Positions 1-5,953 of a stretch of 62,514 nt of DNA are shown one piece after another. A model generated the notes under the pieces. The model saw only the letters and a program-made list of their open reading frames with translations, had not been told where the DNA came from and did no database searches. The stretch spans positions 1 through 62,514 of the forward strand of contig JACQQS010000028.1 in assembly GCA_016206925.1 (NCBI GenBank), written 5' to 3'. Made by a program: the position numbers and the translations under genes. Origin of the DNA: Candidatus Omnitrophota bacterium (GTDB lineage Bacteria; Omnitrophota; Omnitrophia; Omnitrophales; JACQQS01). The stretch's first letter is position 1, and each line of letters begins with the position of its first letter.

Positions 1-157
1 CCCTCTGTCTCTCTTTAACTTCGGCCAATTCGTTAAAAAAATTTCCTGCTTTGAGATTTTTACTTTCTCTTTTCTCTCTTTAGGTAAGGTGCCGTCGCCT
101 AAGAAAAACTTTAAAGATCGTTCACTCTTGGGGAATTTCTGCCCACCCTCACAAAAC

Positions 158-187
158 TTGCCGTAGCCATATGCACCGTGGTACTAT
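158..187 (+). promoter_or_regulatory. Possible sigma70-type promoter
   Basis: A TTGCCG box (158-163) and a TACTAT box (182-187) are separated by 18 bp, and the only downstream gene is the small membrane protein at 240. The leader would be about 45 nt. The rest of 1-157 holds no gene that I can support. The match to consensus is moderate. Confidence 0.3.
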
Positions 188-239
188 ACCTACTAGCATT
201 GATAATTAGTCCCGGTCAGTCTCCGGAAAGGAGTTAATC

Positions 240-347
240 ATGGCAGAATACGCGATAATTTTTGTTATGGTAATGAGCATAGCTGTGGGACTCATGTTCT
301 TAGTCGACCGCCTTCTTGAAAAGCATCGTAAGAAACACCCCCGTTAA
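240..347 (+). CDS. Small single-span membrane protein (35 aa)
   Basis: This short ATG-initiated frame encodes 35 residues and is preceded by a clear ribosome binding site (GGAAAGGAG, about 6 bp upstream). Residues 4-22 form one hydrophobic segment, followed by a basic tail (EKHRKKHPR), so the protein should sit in the inner membrane with its positive C-terminus in the cytoplasm. I do not recognise a family. The stop codon overlaps by 4 bp the stop of the convergent acetyltransferase gene. Good RBS, hydrophobic helix and a possible promoter upstream make it a likely real gene, but it is too short for certainty. Confidence 0.5.
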   Translation: MAEYAIIFVMVMSIAVGLMFLVDRLLEKHRKKHPR

Positions 348-880
348 GCTTTCTTAACCGCACCTCTTTCGCCAATTACTTTTGCGGGAACACCGCCAAC
401 CACCGAGTTTGCCGGAACATCCTTCGTTACCACAGCTCCGGCCGCGACGATCACATCATCGCTGATTTTTACGCCGGGCAAAATGACGACATGCGCGCCC
501 AGCCAGACATTATTTCCGATGATGATATCTTTTTCTTCAACCGGCTGATCGATCATCGGCGTGCTCCCGACATCATGCCCGTGATTGGAAGAAAAAATCC
601 CGACACTCGGCCCCATAAGACCGTTATCACCGATGACAATTTTCGAACGTTCGCTTGCCCAGAGACAGCAAAACCGGTTAATGTGGCAATTTTTACCGAT
701 GGAAACATTCTCCGGCACGTTAAAACAGGCTGTGGGCTCAATGACCGTCCCCTTCCCCAAATACCTTAGTCGCGGCACGGCAGAAATATTGTCGAGCCAT
801 AAACGGTTCAGCAAATAAGACAAATATCGCCATGTCTTCGGCGACAAGATAATTTTCAAGAAATTAATAATCCGTCTCAC
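344..880 (-). CDS. Hexapeptide-repeat O-acetyltransferase
   Basis: The 178-residue protein has the left-handed beta-helix (hexapeptide) pattern across about residues 50-170, with typical turns such as [19 protein letters not shown], and ends with the signature [17 protein letters not shown]. The family (serine/maltose/virginiamycin acetyltransferases) moves an acetyl group from acetyl-CoA to a hydroxyl, here probably on a sugar of the surface polysaccharide. The likely catalytic His lies in SNHGHDVG. The start overlaps the stop of the glycosyltransferase upstream by 4 bp, so the two are co-transcribed and translationally coupled. The exact sugar acceptor cannot be read from sequence. Confidence 0.85.
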   Translation of the reverse strand: MRRIINFLKIILSPKTWRYLSYLLNRLWLDNISAVPRLRYLGKGTVIEPTACFNVPENVSIGKNCHINRFCCLWASERSKIVIGDNGLMGPSVGIFSSNHGHDVGSTPMIDQPVEEKDIIIGNNVWLGAHVVILPGVKISDDVIVAAGAVVTKDVPANSVVGGVPAKVIGERGAVKKA

Positions 881-2145
881 ACACGAACCCTTTTTGTCTG
901 CAGAAGTTCTTTGTAAATGCCGGCCGTATTTTCCGCCATTCTCTCCTCATTAAAAATCTCTGCCAGCCGCGCGCGGCCCTGCGATCCCATCTCCCGGCGC
1001 CGCTCGGTTGAAGCCATCAGCTTTTCGATCAACTCGGCGCATGCACAAAAATCTCCGGACGGAAAAAGGTAACCGGAGATTCCGTCAAGTATCTGCTCGA
1101 CGTTGCCGCCCACCCGCGCGGCCACAATGGGAAGCGAAGCGGCCATCGCTTCGAGAATGGCGTTCGATAAACCTTCCGTTTTCGATGTAAATACAAAAAT
1201 ATCCATCGCGCCCAAGAAATCCTCTGTACGCTCAACCTCACCTGTGAAACGAACCTGGTCTTTTAAACCATGTTCATGAATCCAGCCGTCCATGTCTGCT
1301 TTAAGTTTTTCATCCTTAACGCGCCCCCCGTACACCAAAAGCGCATCCGGATGGCGCAGCGCGATCACTTCAAAAGCGCGAAGAAACGTCATGGGATCCT
1401 TCTCCGTACGGATATTTCCGAGCGTTCCAACAATCATTGCATTTTCCGGAAAATTCAACCGTTTCCGCAAAACGCCCTTCGGCTCGGCAGACAAAAATTC
1501 ATCGGGCCTGATGCCATTATGAACAATTCTCAACCTCTGTGGATTTAAAGCTTCTCTTTTGATCGCTTCGTCGCGAACCGCGTTTGAATTGGCCAGGACA
1601 AGATCCACAAATCTACTGGCAAACCGGCACATTCCAATCTGTCTTGCGCTCATCCAATCGCCCAGATCGCGCCGCGAAGCAATGACGGCGGGAATCTTCA
1701 AAAGCCGCGCGGCAATCGGCGAAAAGAAATTAGCGGTAAAAAGATATGAATGAACAATGTCCGGCTTAAACCTATTCATTTCATTTAAAAGCTTCGCGAA
1801 TCCGCCGATGCCACCTAAGCTATTCCAATTTGAAATGCCGATAATCCGGTAAGGAACATTCAGGCTGCGCAATTCCTCTTCGAGGGGGCCGCCGCACTCA
1901 AGCGCTATGATTTGGATATCAAACTTCTGCCGCGGCAGTGAACGCACGAGCTGGAGAAGATGCTTTTGCGATCCTGCACGCGTAAGTTTATCGATTACAT
2001 AAAGCAAACGAATGGGCGTAACGGGAAACGAGTAACGGGTAACGGGAGATGGGAAACGCGTATTTTCTTGTTCCCCGACACACCCCGTCCCTTGCTTTCT
2101 GCCTTTACCCTGTACCGCTGGAACTTGCGCTAAGTCCTGCCTCAT
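877..2145 (-). CDS. Glycosyltransferase family 4 with repeat-coded N-terminus
   Basis: From about residue 45 ([16 protein letters not shown]) to the end this is a standard GT4 retaining glycosyltransferase: an N-terminal acceptor domain, [22 protein letters not shown], and the C-terminal donor site [17 protein letters not shown] with the E-x7-E pair. It probably adds a sugar to the lipid-linked polysaccharide unit. The first 44 residues match no GT4 and are translated from a heptamer repeat array (2018-2059) and its flank, so either the start is internal (a TTG at about codon 47) or the array has been inserted across the 5' end and the ATG at 2145 is used. No strong RBS decides between them. 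Confidence 0.85.
   Translation of the reverse strand: MRQDLAQVPAVQGKGRKQGTGCVGEQENTRFPSPVTRYSFPVTPIRLLYVIDKLTRAGSQKHLLQLVRSLPRQKFDIQIIALECGGPLEEELRSLNVPYRIIGISNWNSLGGIGGFAKLLNEMNRFKPDIVHSYLFTANFFSPIAARLLKIPAVIASRRDLGDWMSARQIGMCRFASRFVDLVLANSNAVRDEAIKREALNPQRLRIVHNGIRPDEFLSAEPKGVLRKRLNFPENAMIVGTLGNIRTEKDPMTFLRAFEVIALRHPDALLVYGGRVKDEKLKADMDGWIHEHGLKDQVRFTGEVERTEDFLGAMDIFVFTSKTEGLSNAILEAMAASLPIVAARVGGNVEQILDGISGYLFPSGDFCACAELIEKLMASTERRREMGSQGRARLAEIFNEERMAENTAGIYKELLQTKRVRV
2018..2059 (+). repeat. Degenerate heptamer array, GTAACGG type (6 units)
   Basis: Six consecutive 7-bp units are visible on the plus strand: GTAACGG, GAAACGA, GTAACGG, GTAACGG, GAGATGG, GAAACGC. The sequence 2060-2125 continues with pyrimidine-rich 7-mers that look like the inverted form (CCTTTAC, CCTGTAC). 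The array lies inside the 5' end of the minus-strand glycosyltransferase frame and immediately precedes the plus-strand gene pair at 2199-2829. A related array in opposite orientation lies at 2908-2956. Confidence 0.75.
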
Positions 2146-2198
2146 GGTATTATTCCGTGGTTACCTCTCAAATCATTAACTCTTGATAGAGCAGCTAC

Positions 2199-2447
2199 AT
2201 GAACATCCAAACGCAAAAAATAGAAGACATTCGTAAAAGGTACGACCATGAGTGGTTGCTCATCGCTGTAGATCAAATGAATGAAGCAACATCAACTCCT
2301 CTAACCGGACGTCTCCTTGCCCACAACCCGGATCCTCTGGAAATCCATAAGGTTGCCATGCGGCATGATGGATTTTTGGCAACGATTTATTCCAATGACT
2401 GGCCGGAAGATTTAGCTGCCTGTTTTTATGACCAAATTTCCACTTGA
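2199..2447 (+). CDS. Hypothetical protein preceding retropepsin-like protease
   Basis: The 82-residue soluble protein has no signal peptide or membrane segment. Its central part (DHEWLLIAVDQMNEAT, then GRLLAHNPDPLEIHKVA) looks like a small alpha/beta domain. I recall similar small proteins encoded directly before retroviral-type aspartic proteases, but I cannot name a function. Its stop lies 20 bp inside the protease gene (2428), so the two are translated as a coupled pair. The pair is on the opposite strand to its neighbours and lies between two heptamer arrays. Confidence 0.65.
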   Translation: MNIQTQKIEDIRKRYDHEWLLIAVDQMNEATSTPLTGRLLAHNPDPLEIHKVAMRHDGFLATIYSNDWPEDLAACFYDQIST

Positions 2448-2829
2448 CCTGGCTTCGCAGGTCATTTTGGTAAACGTGACTCTTACAGGGCCTGTTCGTT
2501 TGCACAATATCTATCTCATCCTCGATACCGGTGCAACGTTCACAATGATCTCTCCCGAAATTCTCCTGAGAATAGGTCTCGATCCGACGAAAAGCGAGAA
2601 ACGCCGCACGATATGCACAGCAAGCGGGATCGAATACGTCCCCTTTCTCACAGTTCCTTCCATTAAAGCGATAGGCGCCGAGCGGAAAAATATCGAAGTT
2701 TGTGCCCATACACTCCCGCCCAACATTCCGGCTCGAGGACTTCTCGGTCTCAATTTTCTCCGCCATTTCAATATCCCTCTCAATTTCTTGGACAATCATA
2801 TTGGTACTACATGCAAGGAAATTAACTAA
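2428..2829 (+). CDS. Retropepsin-like aspartic protease
   Basis: The 133-residue protein carries the aspartic protease signature ILDTGATFTMIS near residues 31-42 and the second-half pattern RGLLGLNFLRHFNI near residue 108, the layout of the single-domain retropepsin-like family (gag-asp_proteas / RVP type) that works as a homodimer. Bacterial members are often annotated only by homology, and their substrates are unknown. The start ATG lies within the preceding gene with a 20-bp overlap. No signal peptide is present, so it should be cytoplasmic. Family assignment is strong, the biological role is not known. Confidence 0.8.
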   Translation: MTKFPLDLASQVILVNVTLTGPVRLHNIYLILDTGATFTMISPEILLRIGLDPTKSEKRRTICTASGIEYVPFLTVPSIKAIGAERKNIEVCAHTLPPNIPARGLLGLNFLRHFNIPLNFLDNHIGTTCKEIN

Positions 2830-2896
2830 CGACCCGCGCTCTCAGCATGGCCGTCCTCTGCTTGACCGATACCTGCCTCTATCTACTTGCCGTTCG

Positions 2897-4213
2897 TTAG
2901 ACGCTGTCTTTTGCTCTCCGCTTCCTGCTTGTTACCTGTTTCTTGTTGCTTGCTACCGTCTCAAACACCCCTTCCACCGCACACGCAAACATCGCTTTTG
3001 AAAATTTCCCCCGCGGGTTCACCGAGATTTTCTCGTGAATGGCCCGCCGGCAAATCCGGAGCGGATCGAAATTCCCGCTATTCTCGCCGGGAACCGTCGA
3101 AAAAGCGAACTCGTAACCGGCACTGCGCACCGCCTCGATCATCCAATCTTCGATCTGCCCGCCGGGAAACGCAAAATGTTTAACGGCGCCGCCCAGTCTT
3201 TTATCAATGATTCTTTTGGATTCAACAATTTCTTCAAGCGCTTTCTCCCTGGAAACTTTTGTCAAAAGAACATGGTTCGCACCGTGAGATCCGATGGTTA
3301 CGCCCGAATCTGAAAGTTCCTTCGCTTCTTCCCAGGAAAGCGTCATCCGCACATCCTCGCCGTTATTGTCGTAGGCCGGGCATCCTGCCCGGCAGTCTCC
3401 GGGGCGGGACGCCGCTTGGCTAAGCGGCGGTCGGCCGCTTGGTCCGGCGGTGCCACGCGGTCGGCGCGGCGCCCCGGCTACGTTGGACACAATCGGGTGA
3501 CGTCTTGTTTCACCATTGAGCTGATTTTTCAAAATGGTTAGAATGTTTTTCTGCTCCGCATCCGTTACTCGGTTGCAAACCGCTTCCAATTCTACAAGCG
3601 CTGCGACTTTAGCAACTGGCGAGGCCATATCAAAAATTGCGCGTTGGGGCAGGCCGTCCGGTTCCTTCCAAGAAAGTTCAACATGCGGTTTATTCGATTG
3701 ATGAACCAGCCGCTCCAGCTCGTCCCACCAAAAAACTTTCTCTTTTCCAATAAGCCCGGTGCTCACAAATACCGCCGCCGGTATTTTGAATTTCTTGAGT
3801 ATTGGAAGCGCTTCCGTGTAATTGTCCAAATACCCATCATCAAACGTGACAGCCAAAGTCGTAGATTGCTTCGCCTCCTTCGGAGGCTCGCAATGACAGT
3901 CGCCCGTCATTGCGAGGAGGCTGCCTTTGGCAGCCGACGAAGCAACCCCACCACCACAAAGTGGTGGTGGGGCAATCTCAGCACAGGCAATAACGCTGTA
4001 ATTCCGCTTCACATACTCCATCTGTTTTTCAAACACCCGCGGTGAAACCGAAAGATGAAAGGGATCCGTCAAAGCGCCGCTGTTTACTTTGTGGTAACGA
4101 AGCACGATTAAACGGCTTCCCTCCGCGCGCCTCGTTTTCCACCAACGGAAAAAAGCAAGTGCGCCGCCATAGTAAACAATCACCGCCAAAATCCACCTAA
4201 CATACCGTTTCAT
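2897..4213 (-). CDS. Polysaccharide deacetylase (NodB homology) with two in-frame palindromic insertions
   Basis: The 438-residue protein begins with a membrane anchor (about residues 7-25), then VLRYHKV, the NodB metal-binding motif TFDDGYLDNY, the SHGANH motif (H-x3-H) and HFAFPGG, so it should be a metal-dependent carbohydrate esterase family 4 deacetylase acting on N-acetyl groups outside the inner membrane. Two segments are foreign to the family. About residues 79-116 (3863-3978) precede the TFDDGY motif, and about residues 245-281 (3371-3481) lie before the SHGANH motif. Both are translated from GC-rich palindromic elements without breaking the frame. The last about 20 residues come from the heptamer array at 2908-2956. 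Whether the enzyme still folds is uncertain. Confidence 0.8.
   Translation of the reverse strand: MKRYVRWILAVIVYYGGALAFFRWWKTRRAEGSRLIVLRYHKVNSGALTDPFHLSVSPRVFEKQMEYVKRNYSVIACAEIAPPPLCGGGVASSAAKGSLLAMTGDCHCEPPKEAKQSTTLAVTFDDGYLDNYTEALPILKKFKIPAAVFVSTGLIGKEKVFWWDELERLVHQSNKPHVELSWKEPDGLPQRAIFDMASPVAKVAALVELEAVCNRVTDAEQKNILTILKNQLNGETRRHPIVSNVAGAPRRPRGTAGPSGRPPLSQAASRPGDCRAGCPAYDNNGEDVRMTLSWEEAKELSDSGVTIGSHGANHVLLTKVSREKALEEIVESKRIIDKRLGGAVKHFAFPGGQIEDWMIEAVRSAGYEFAFSTVPGENSGNFDPLRICRRAIHEKISVNPRGKFSKAMFACAVEGVFETVASNKKQVTSRKRRAKDSV
2908..2956 (-). repeat. Degenerate heptamer array, inverted orientation (7 units)
   Basis: On the plus strand seven 7-bp units follow one another: CTTTTGC, TCTCCGC, TTCCTGC, TTGTTAC, CTGTTTC, TTGTTGC, TTGCTAC. 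Read on the minus strand they become GTAGCAA, GCAACAA, GAAACAG, GTAACAA and so on, the same style as the GTAACGG array at 2018-2059. Less regular 7-mers extend toward 2830. The array encodes the last residues of the polysaccharide deacetylase frame. Confidence 0.65.
3371..3481. repeat. Composite palindromic element inside deacetylase gene
   Basis: The 111-bp segment (37 codons exactly) starts with GTAGGCCGGGC and ends with GCCCCGGCTAC, so its outer ends are inverted. It contains inner modules GCCGCTTGGC/GCGGCGGTCGG and CGGTCGGCGCGGCG. The same modules recur at 4785-4842, 49793-50020 and 55670-55800. It keeps the reading frame open, which resembles in-frame palindromic elements described in Rickettsia, although the sequence is different. 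Confidence 0.75.
3863..3978. repeat. Palindromic element (GCAATGAC family) inside deacetylase gene
   Basis: The element is bounded by AGATTGC and GCAATCT. Inside are the inverted cores CTCGCAATGAC and GTCATTGCGAG around a short spacer, plus hairpins CCTCCTTCGGAGG and CCACCACAAAGTGGTGG. It is translated as part of the deacetylase just before the catalytic TFDDGY motif. A relative of the same family occurs in the MacB-like gene at 49793-50020. Confidence 0.75.
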
Positions 4214-4271
4214 AAACAGTTTTAACCTTTACAGGGTTGCATTTGATCCAAATTTCCAAATTTCCGGTCAT

Positions 4272-4309
4272 TTGACACACATACAAACCTTGTATATACT
4301 TCATACAAG
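4272..4309 (+). promoter_or_regulatory. Promoter with overlapping operator of toxin-antitoxin locus
   Basis: TTGACA (4272-4277) and TATACT (4295-4300) are 17 bp apart, a near-perfect sigma70 promoter. An inverted repeat, CTTGTAT (4289-4295) and ATACAAG (4303-4309), overlaps the -10 box, and a further half-site ATACAA lies at 4281-4286. Ribbon-helix-helix antitoxins usually repress their own promoter at such repeated half-sites, so this is the expected operator for the gene starting at 4329. Confidence 0.7.
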
Positions 4310-4328
4310 ACCGAAAGGAGAATTTCCA

Positions 4329-4577
4329 ATGCGAACTGTAACCGTTAACATTTCTTTTCCGCAACGTCTTTTGAAAGCTGTGGATCGGACGGCAAAAAAG
4401 GAAGACCGCACGCGCTCCGAGTTGCTACGCCAAGCATGCCGCATGTACCTAGAAAACAAGGACCGGCTTACGAATGCCATGAATACCCTACGGGCAGAAG
4501 CCCGCAAGGCGGGATATAAACCCGAAGATGTAGAATCTTGGATTGCTGAGGTTCGAAAGAGTCGAAGAGCTGCATGA
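4329..4577 (+). CDS. Ribbon-helix-helix (CopG-type) antitoxin
   Basis: The 82-residue protein starts with a beta strand RTVTVNISFPQRLLKAVD followed by the helix-turn-helix DRTRSELLRQACRMYL, the standard ribbon-helix-helix fold. The ATG at 4329 is chosen because AAAGGAG lies 9 bp upstream and the longer frame would begin inside the promoter. It should bind the operator at 4281-4309 and neutralise the PIN toxin encoded immediately downstream. Its TGA overlaps the ATG of the toxin remnant by 4 bp. Confidence 0.85.
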   Translation: MRTVTVNISFPQRLLKAVDRTAKKEDRTRSELLRQACRMYLENKDRLTNAMNTLRAEARKAGYKPEDVESWIAEVRKSRRAA

Positions 4578-4762
4578 CAGCTCCACACGAAATCACTAAC
4601 GTTATTACTCAAAATCCCGATGACGACAGGGTGCTCGAATGTGCTGTCACCGGAAAAGCGCACTTCATTATTTCCGGAGACAAACATCTGCTCAATCTCA
4701 AAGCATTCCGTGATATTCAAATTATTTCTCCGAAAGATTTTCTCCTCAAGCATTCGTTCTAA
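4574..4762 (+). pseudogene. Truncated PIN-domain toxin (C-terminal half only)
   Basis: The 62 residues match only the C-terminal half of PIN (VapC-type) ribonucleases: DPDDxRVLECA-type helix (here NPDDDRVLECAVTGKA), then HFIISGDKHLLNLKAF and IISPKDFL. The N-terminal strand with the first catalytic Asp and the middle of the domain are missing, about 80 residues. The start codon and its 4-bp ATGA coupling to the antitoxin are intact, so an in-frame internal deletion joined the gene start to its end. The product should lack nuclease activity. The antitoxin may persist as an orphan repressor. Confidence 0.75.
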
Positions 4763-4784
4763 GTAACCGTGCATAGGTTTTAGA

Positions 4785-4842
4785 GTCATTCCCGCCGCGC
4801 CGACCGCCGCTCGGCCAAGCGGTGCCGCTCGTTTAAGCCGAG
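4785..4842. repeat. Palindromic element, GCGGTCGG family
   Basis: GTCATTCCCGCCGCGCCGACC is followed by GCCGCTCGGCCAAGCGG, with several short inverted arms. These are the same modules as at 3371-3481 and 55670-55800. It forms the 3' end of the small frame 4786-4908. No further gene is visible between 4763 and 4961. Confidence 0.6.
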
Positions 4843-4908
4843 TTTTTTGAGGTCGGTTTGCCGCTCTTCAGGAATACTGGGAACTATATCCAGAATTTTG
4901 TCACCCAT
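4786..4908 (-). CDS. Small frame (40 aa) ending inside a palindromic element
   Basis: The ATG at 4908 is preceded by a good ribosome binding site (GAGGAAC, 5 bp spacing). The first about 26 residues (MGDKILDIVPSIPEERQTDL...) look like normal protein; the rest (arginine-rich, AERRSARRE) is coded by the palindromic element at 4785-4842. It lies 53 bp downstream of the ribbon-helix-helix gene at 4962 on the same strand, so it could be part of that operon. The most likely reading is a gene cut short by the repeat. Function is unknown. Confidence 0.4.
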   Translation of the reverse strand: MGDKILDIVPSIPEERQTDLKKLGLNERHRLAERRSARRE

Positions 4909-4961
4909 ATGTTCCTCAACAACTTATCGCTTCGTAAATTGGATATCAACGCTGCTCTGAA

Positions 4962-5270
4962 TTAATTTTCCGAATCGGTCAGGCGTGCGGAACTTAAAAG
5001 ATCTTCCAAGTCAAGATTAAGGTAAGCACCGCAGCTCTTAAGAAGGTCGAAAAATTCCCACGGATTTAGATTCAAACGCAGACACGCTGAGCTCATTGTG
5101 ATTTCTTTGGCGGCGTAGAGTTTTAAAACGGACTCCCGCTTCGCACCCTCGAGCCCGCGCCGTATCACCTCCCTAAGGAAAGCGGCTTTGTCCAGATGTT
5201 GCTCTTGGGCAAACCGATCTACTTCATGCAGCAATTTCTTGTCGACCCGGATATTAAGTGGTATAAGCAT
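4962..5270 (-). CDS. Antitoxin, ribbon-helix-helix N-terminus with UPF0175-like C-terminus
   Basis: Residues 1-45 (LNIRVDKKLLHEVDRFAQEQ, then DKAAFLREVIRRGLEG) form a ribbon-helix-helix DNA-binding unit. Residues 48-102 (VLKLYAAKEITMSSACLRLNLNPWEF) resemble the helical region of UPF0175 antitoxins. It starts 3 bp after the stop of a PIN-domain gene, so the pair is one operon with the toxin first, the reverse of the common order. It should neutralise that toxin and help repress the operon. Confidence 0.8.
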   Translation of the reverse strand: MLIPLNIRVDKKLLHEVDRFAQEQHLDKAAFLREVIRRGLEGAKRESVLKLYAAKEITMSSACLRLNLNPWEFFDLLKSCGAYLNLDLEDLLSSARLTDSEN

Positions 5271-5273
5271 AAT

Positions 5274-5798
5274 TTACTTCCTCTCCCTTTCAGCAGCTGC
5301 TTGCAGCATAATCAAAGCATCTGCAATGATGTTCGGTACATATCTGCCGATGATACTCAGTTTCTCGATGGCTTGTTTTGCACGCTCGAACGAAATTTTA
5401 CCTAGCTTAAAAAGATCTACAGCCACAACAGGCGAAATAATAAAAGGCACCCTTAAATATCTAGCCGCTCGAACGGCATCCCCATCATCCGTTAACAAAA
5501 TACTTCCCGGTAACTCCATGCATAATTCAATGGCCTCTTTCTCGCCAGGACCAAGCTTATGTAAGTAATCAATCTTCTTAACGGATTGAACTTTTTTTAT
5601 CTCGATTACCTTGTCTTGGGCCCATTGTTGAATGGCAAGGGCGTCGGGAAAATGTCTCAATGAATAGTCGCTAACGCACTCCCGATAGACATGCTCAGGA
5701 ACAACAACCTTAAACGCATCGGTCAGAGGGCTCGCCAATCCGGCTTTTGACAGCAATATAAGCGAGCTCGCATCACAAACTATCATTTTTAACGCCAT
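5274..5798 (-). CDS. PIN-domain toxin (DUF3368 type)
   Basis: The 174-residue protein has the PIN pattern: first acidic residue in IVCDASSLILLSKAG, a conserved Glu in GPGEKEAIELC, and acidic pair in ILLTDDGDAVRAA, followed by the DUF3368-type C-terminal helices. The family are metal-dependent ribonucleases. All expected acidic residues are present, so unlike the toxin at 4574 this one looks intact. It is the first gene of the operon with the antitoxin at 4962-5270, and an inverted repeat lies just upstream (5815-5832). Confidence 0.8.
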   Translation of the reverse strand: MALKMIVCDASSLILLSKAGLASPLTDAFKVVVPEHVYRECVSDYSLRHFPDALAIQQWAQDKVIEIKKVQSVKKIDYLHKLGPGEKEAIELCMELPGSILLTDDGDAVRAARYLRVPFIISPVVAVDLFKLGKISFERAKQAIEKLSIIGRYVPNIIADALIMLQAAAERERK

Positions 5799-5814
5799 GC
5801 CAAAAACTTTCGGT

Positions 5815-5832
5815 TGTATAATAATGTATACA
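5815..5832 (-). promoter_or_regulatory. Inverted repeat, likely autoregulatory operator
   Basis: TGTATA (5815-5820), six bases, then TATACA (5827-5832) form a perfect 6-bp inverted repeat 17 bp upstream of the toxin start, within an AT-rich segment that could supply the -10 box. It is the obvious binding site for the ribbon-helix-helix antitoxin. The stretch 5833-5953 holds no gene. Confidence 0.5.
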
Positions 5833-5953
5833 TTGTTACACGCTAAGTATACCTGCCCACAACATTGAAATCAAGATGGCCTTCGAGATACCGATGCCAA
5901 GCGCCATCAAGTCGTCATGGTTCTAATCGTAACCACATGCATTACATAGTGAT

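Noticed and set aside
61-120. Hairpin TTAGG...CCTAA as a riboswitch
   Set aside because: The stem is only 5 bp and no known aptamer core is visible.
2018-2059. CRISPR array
   Set aside because: Units are 7 bp without spacers and no cas genes are in the window; no other spaced direct repeats of 25-40 bp were found.
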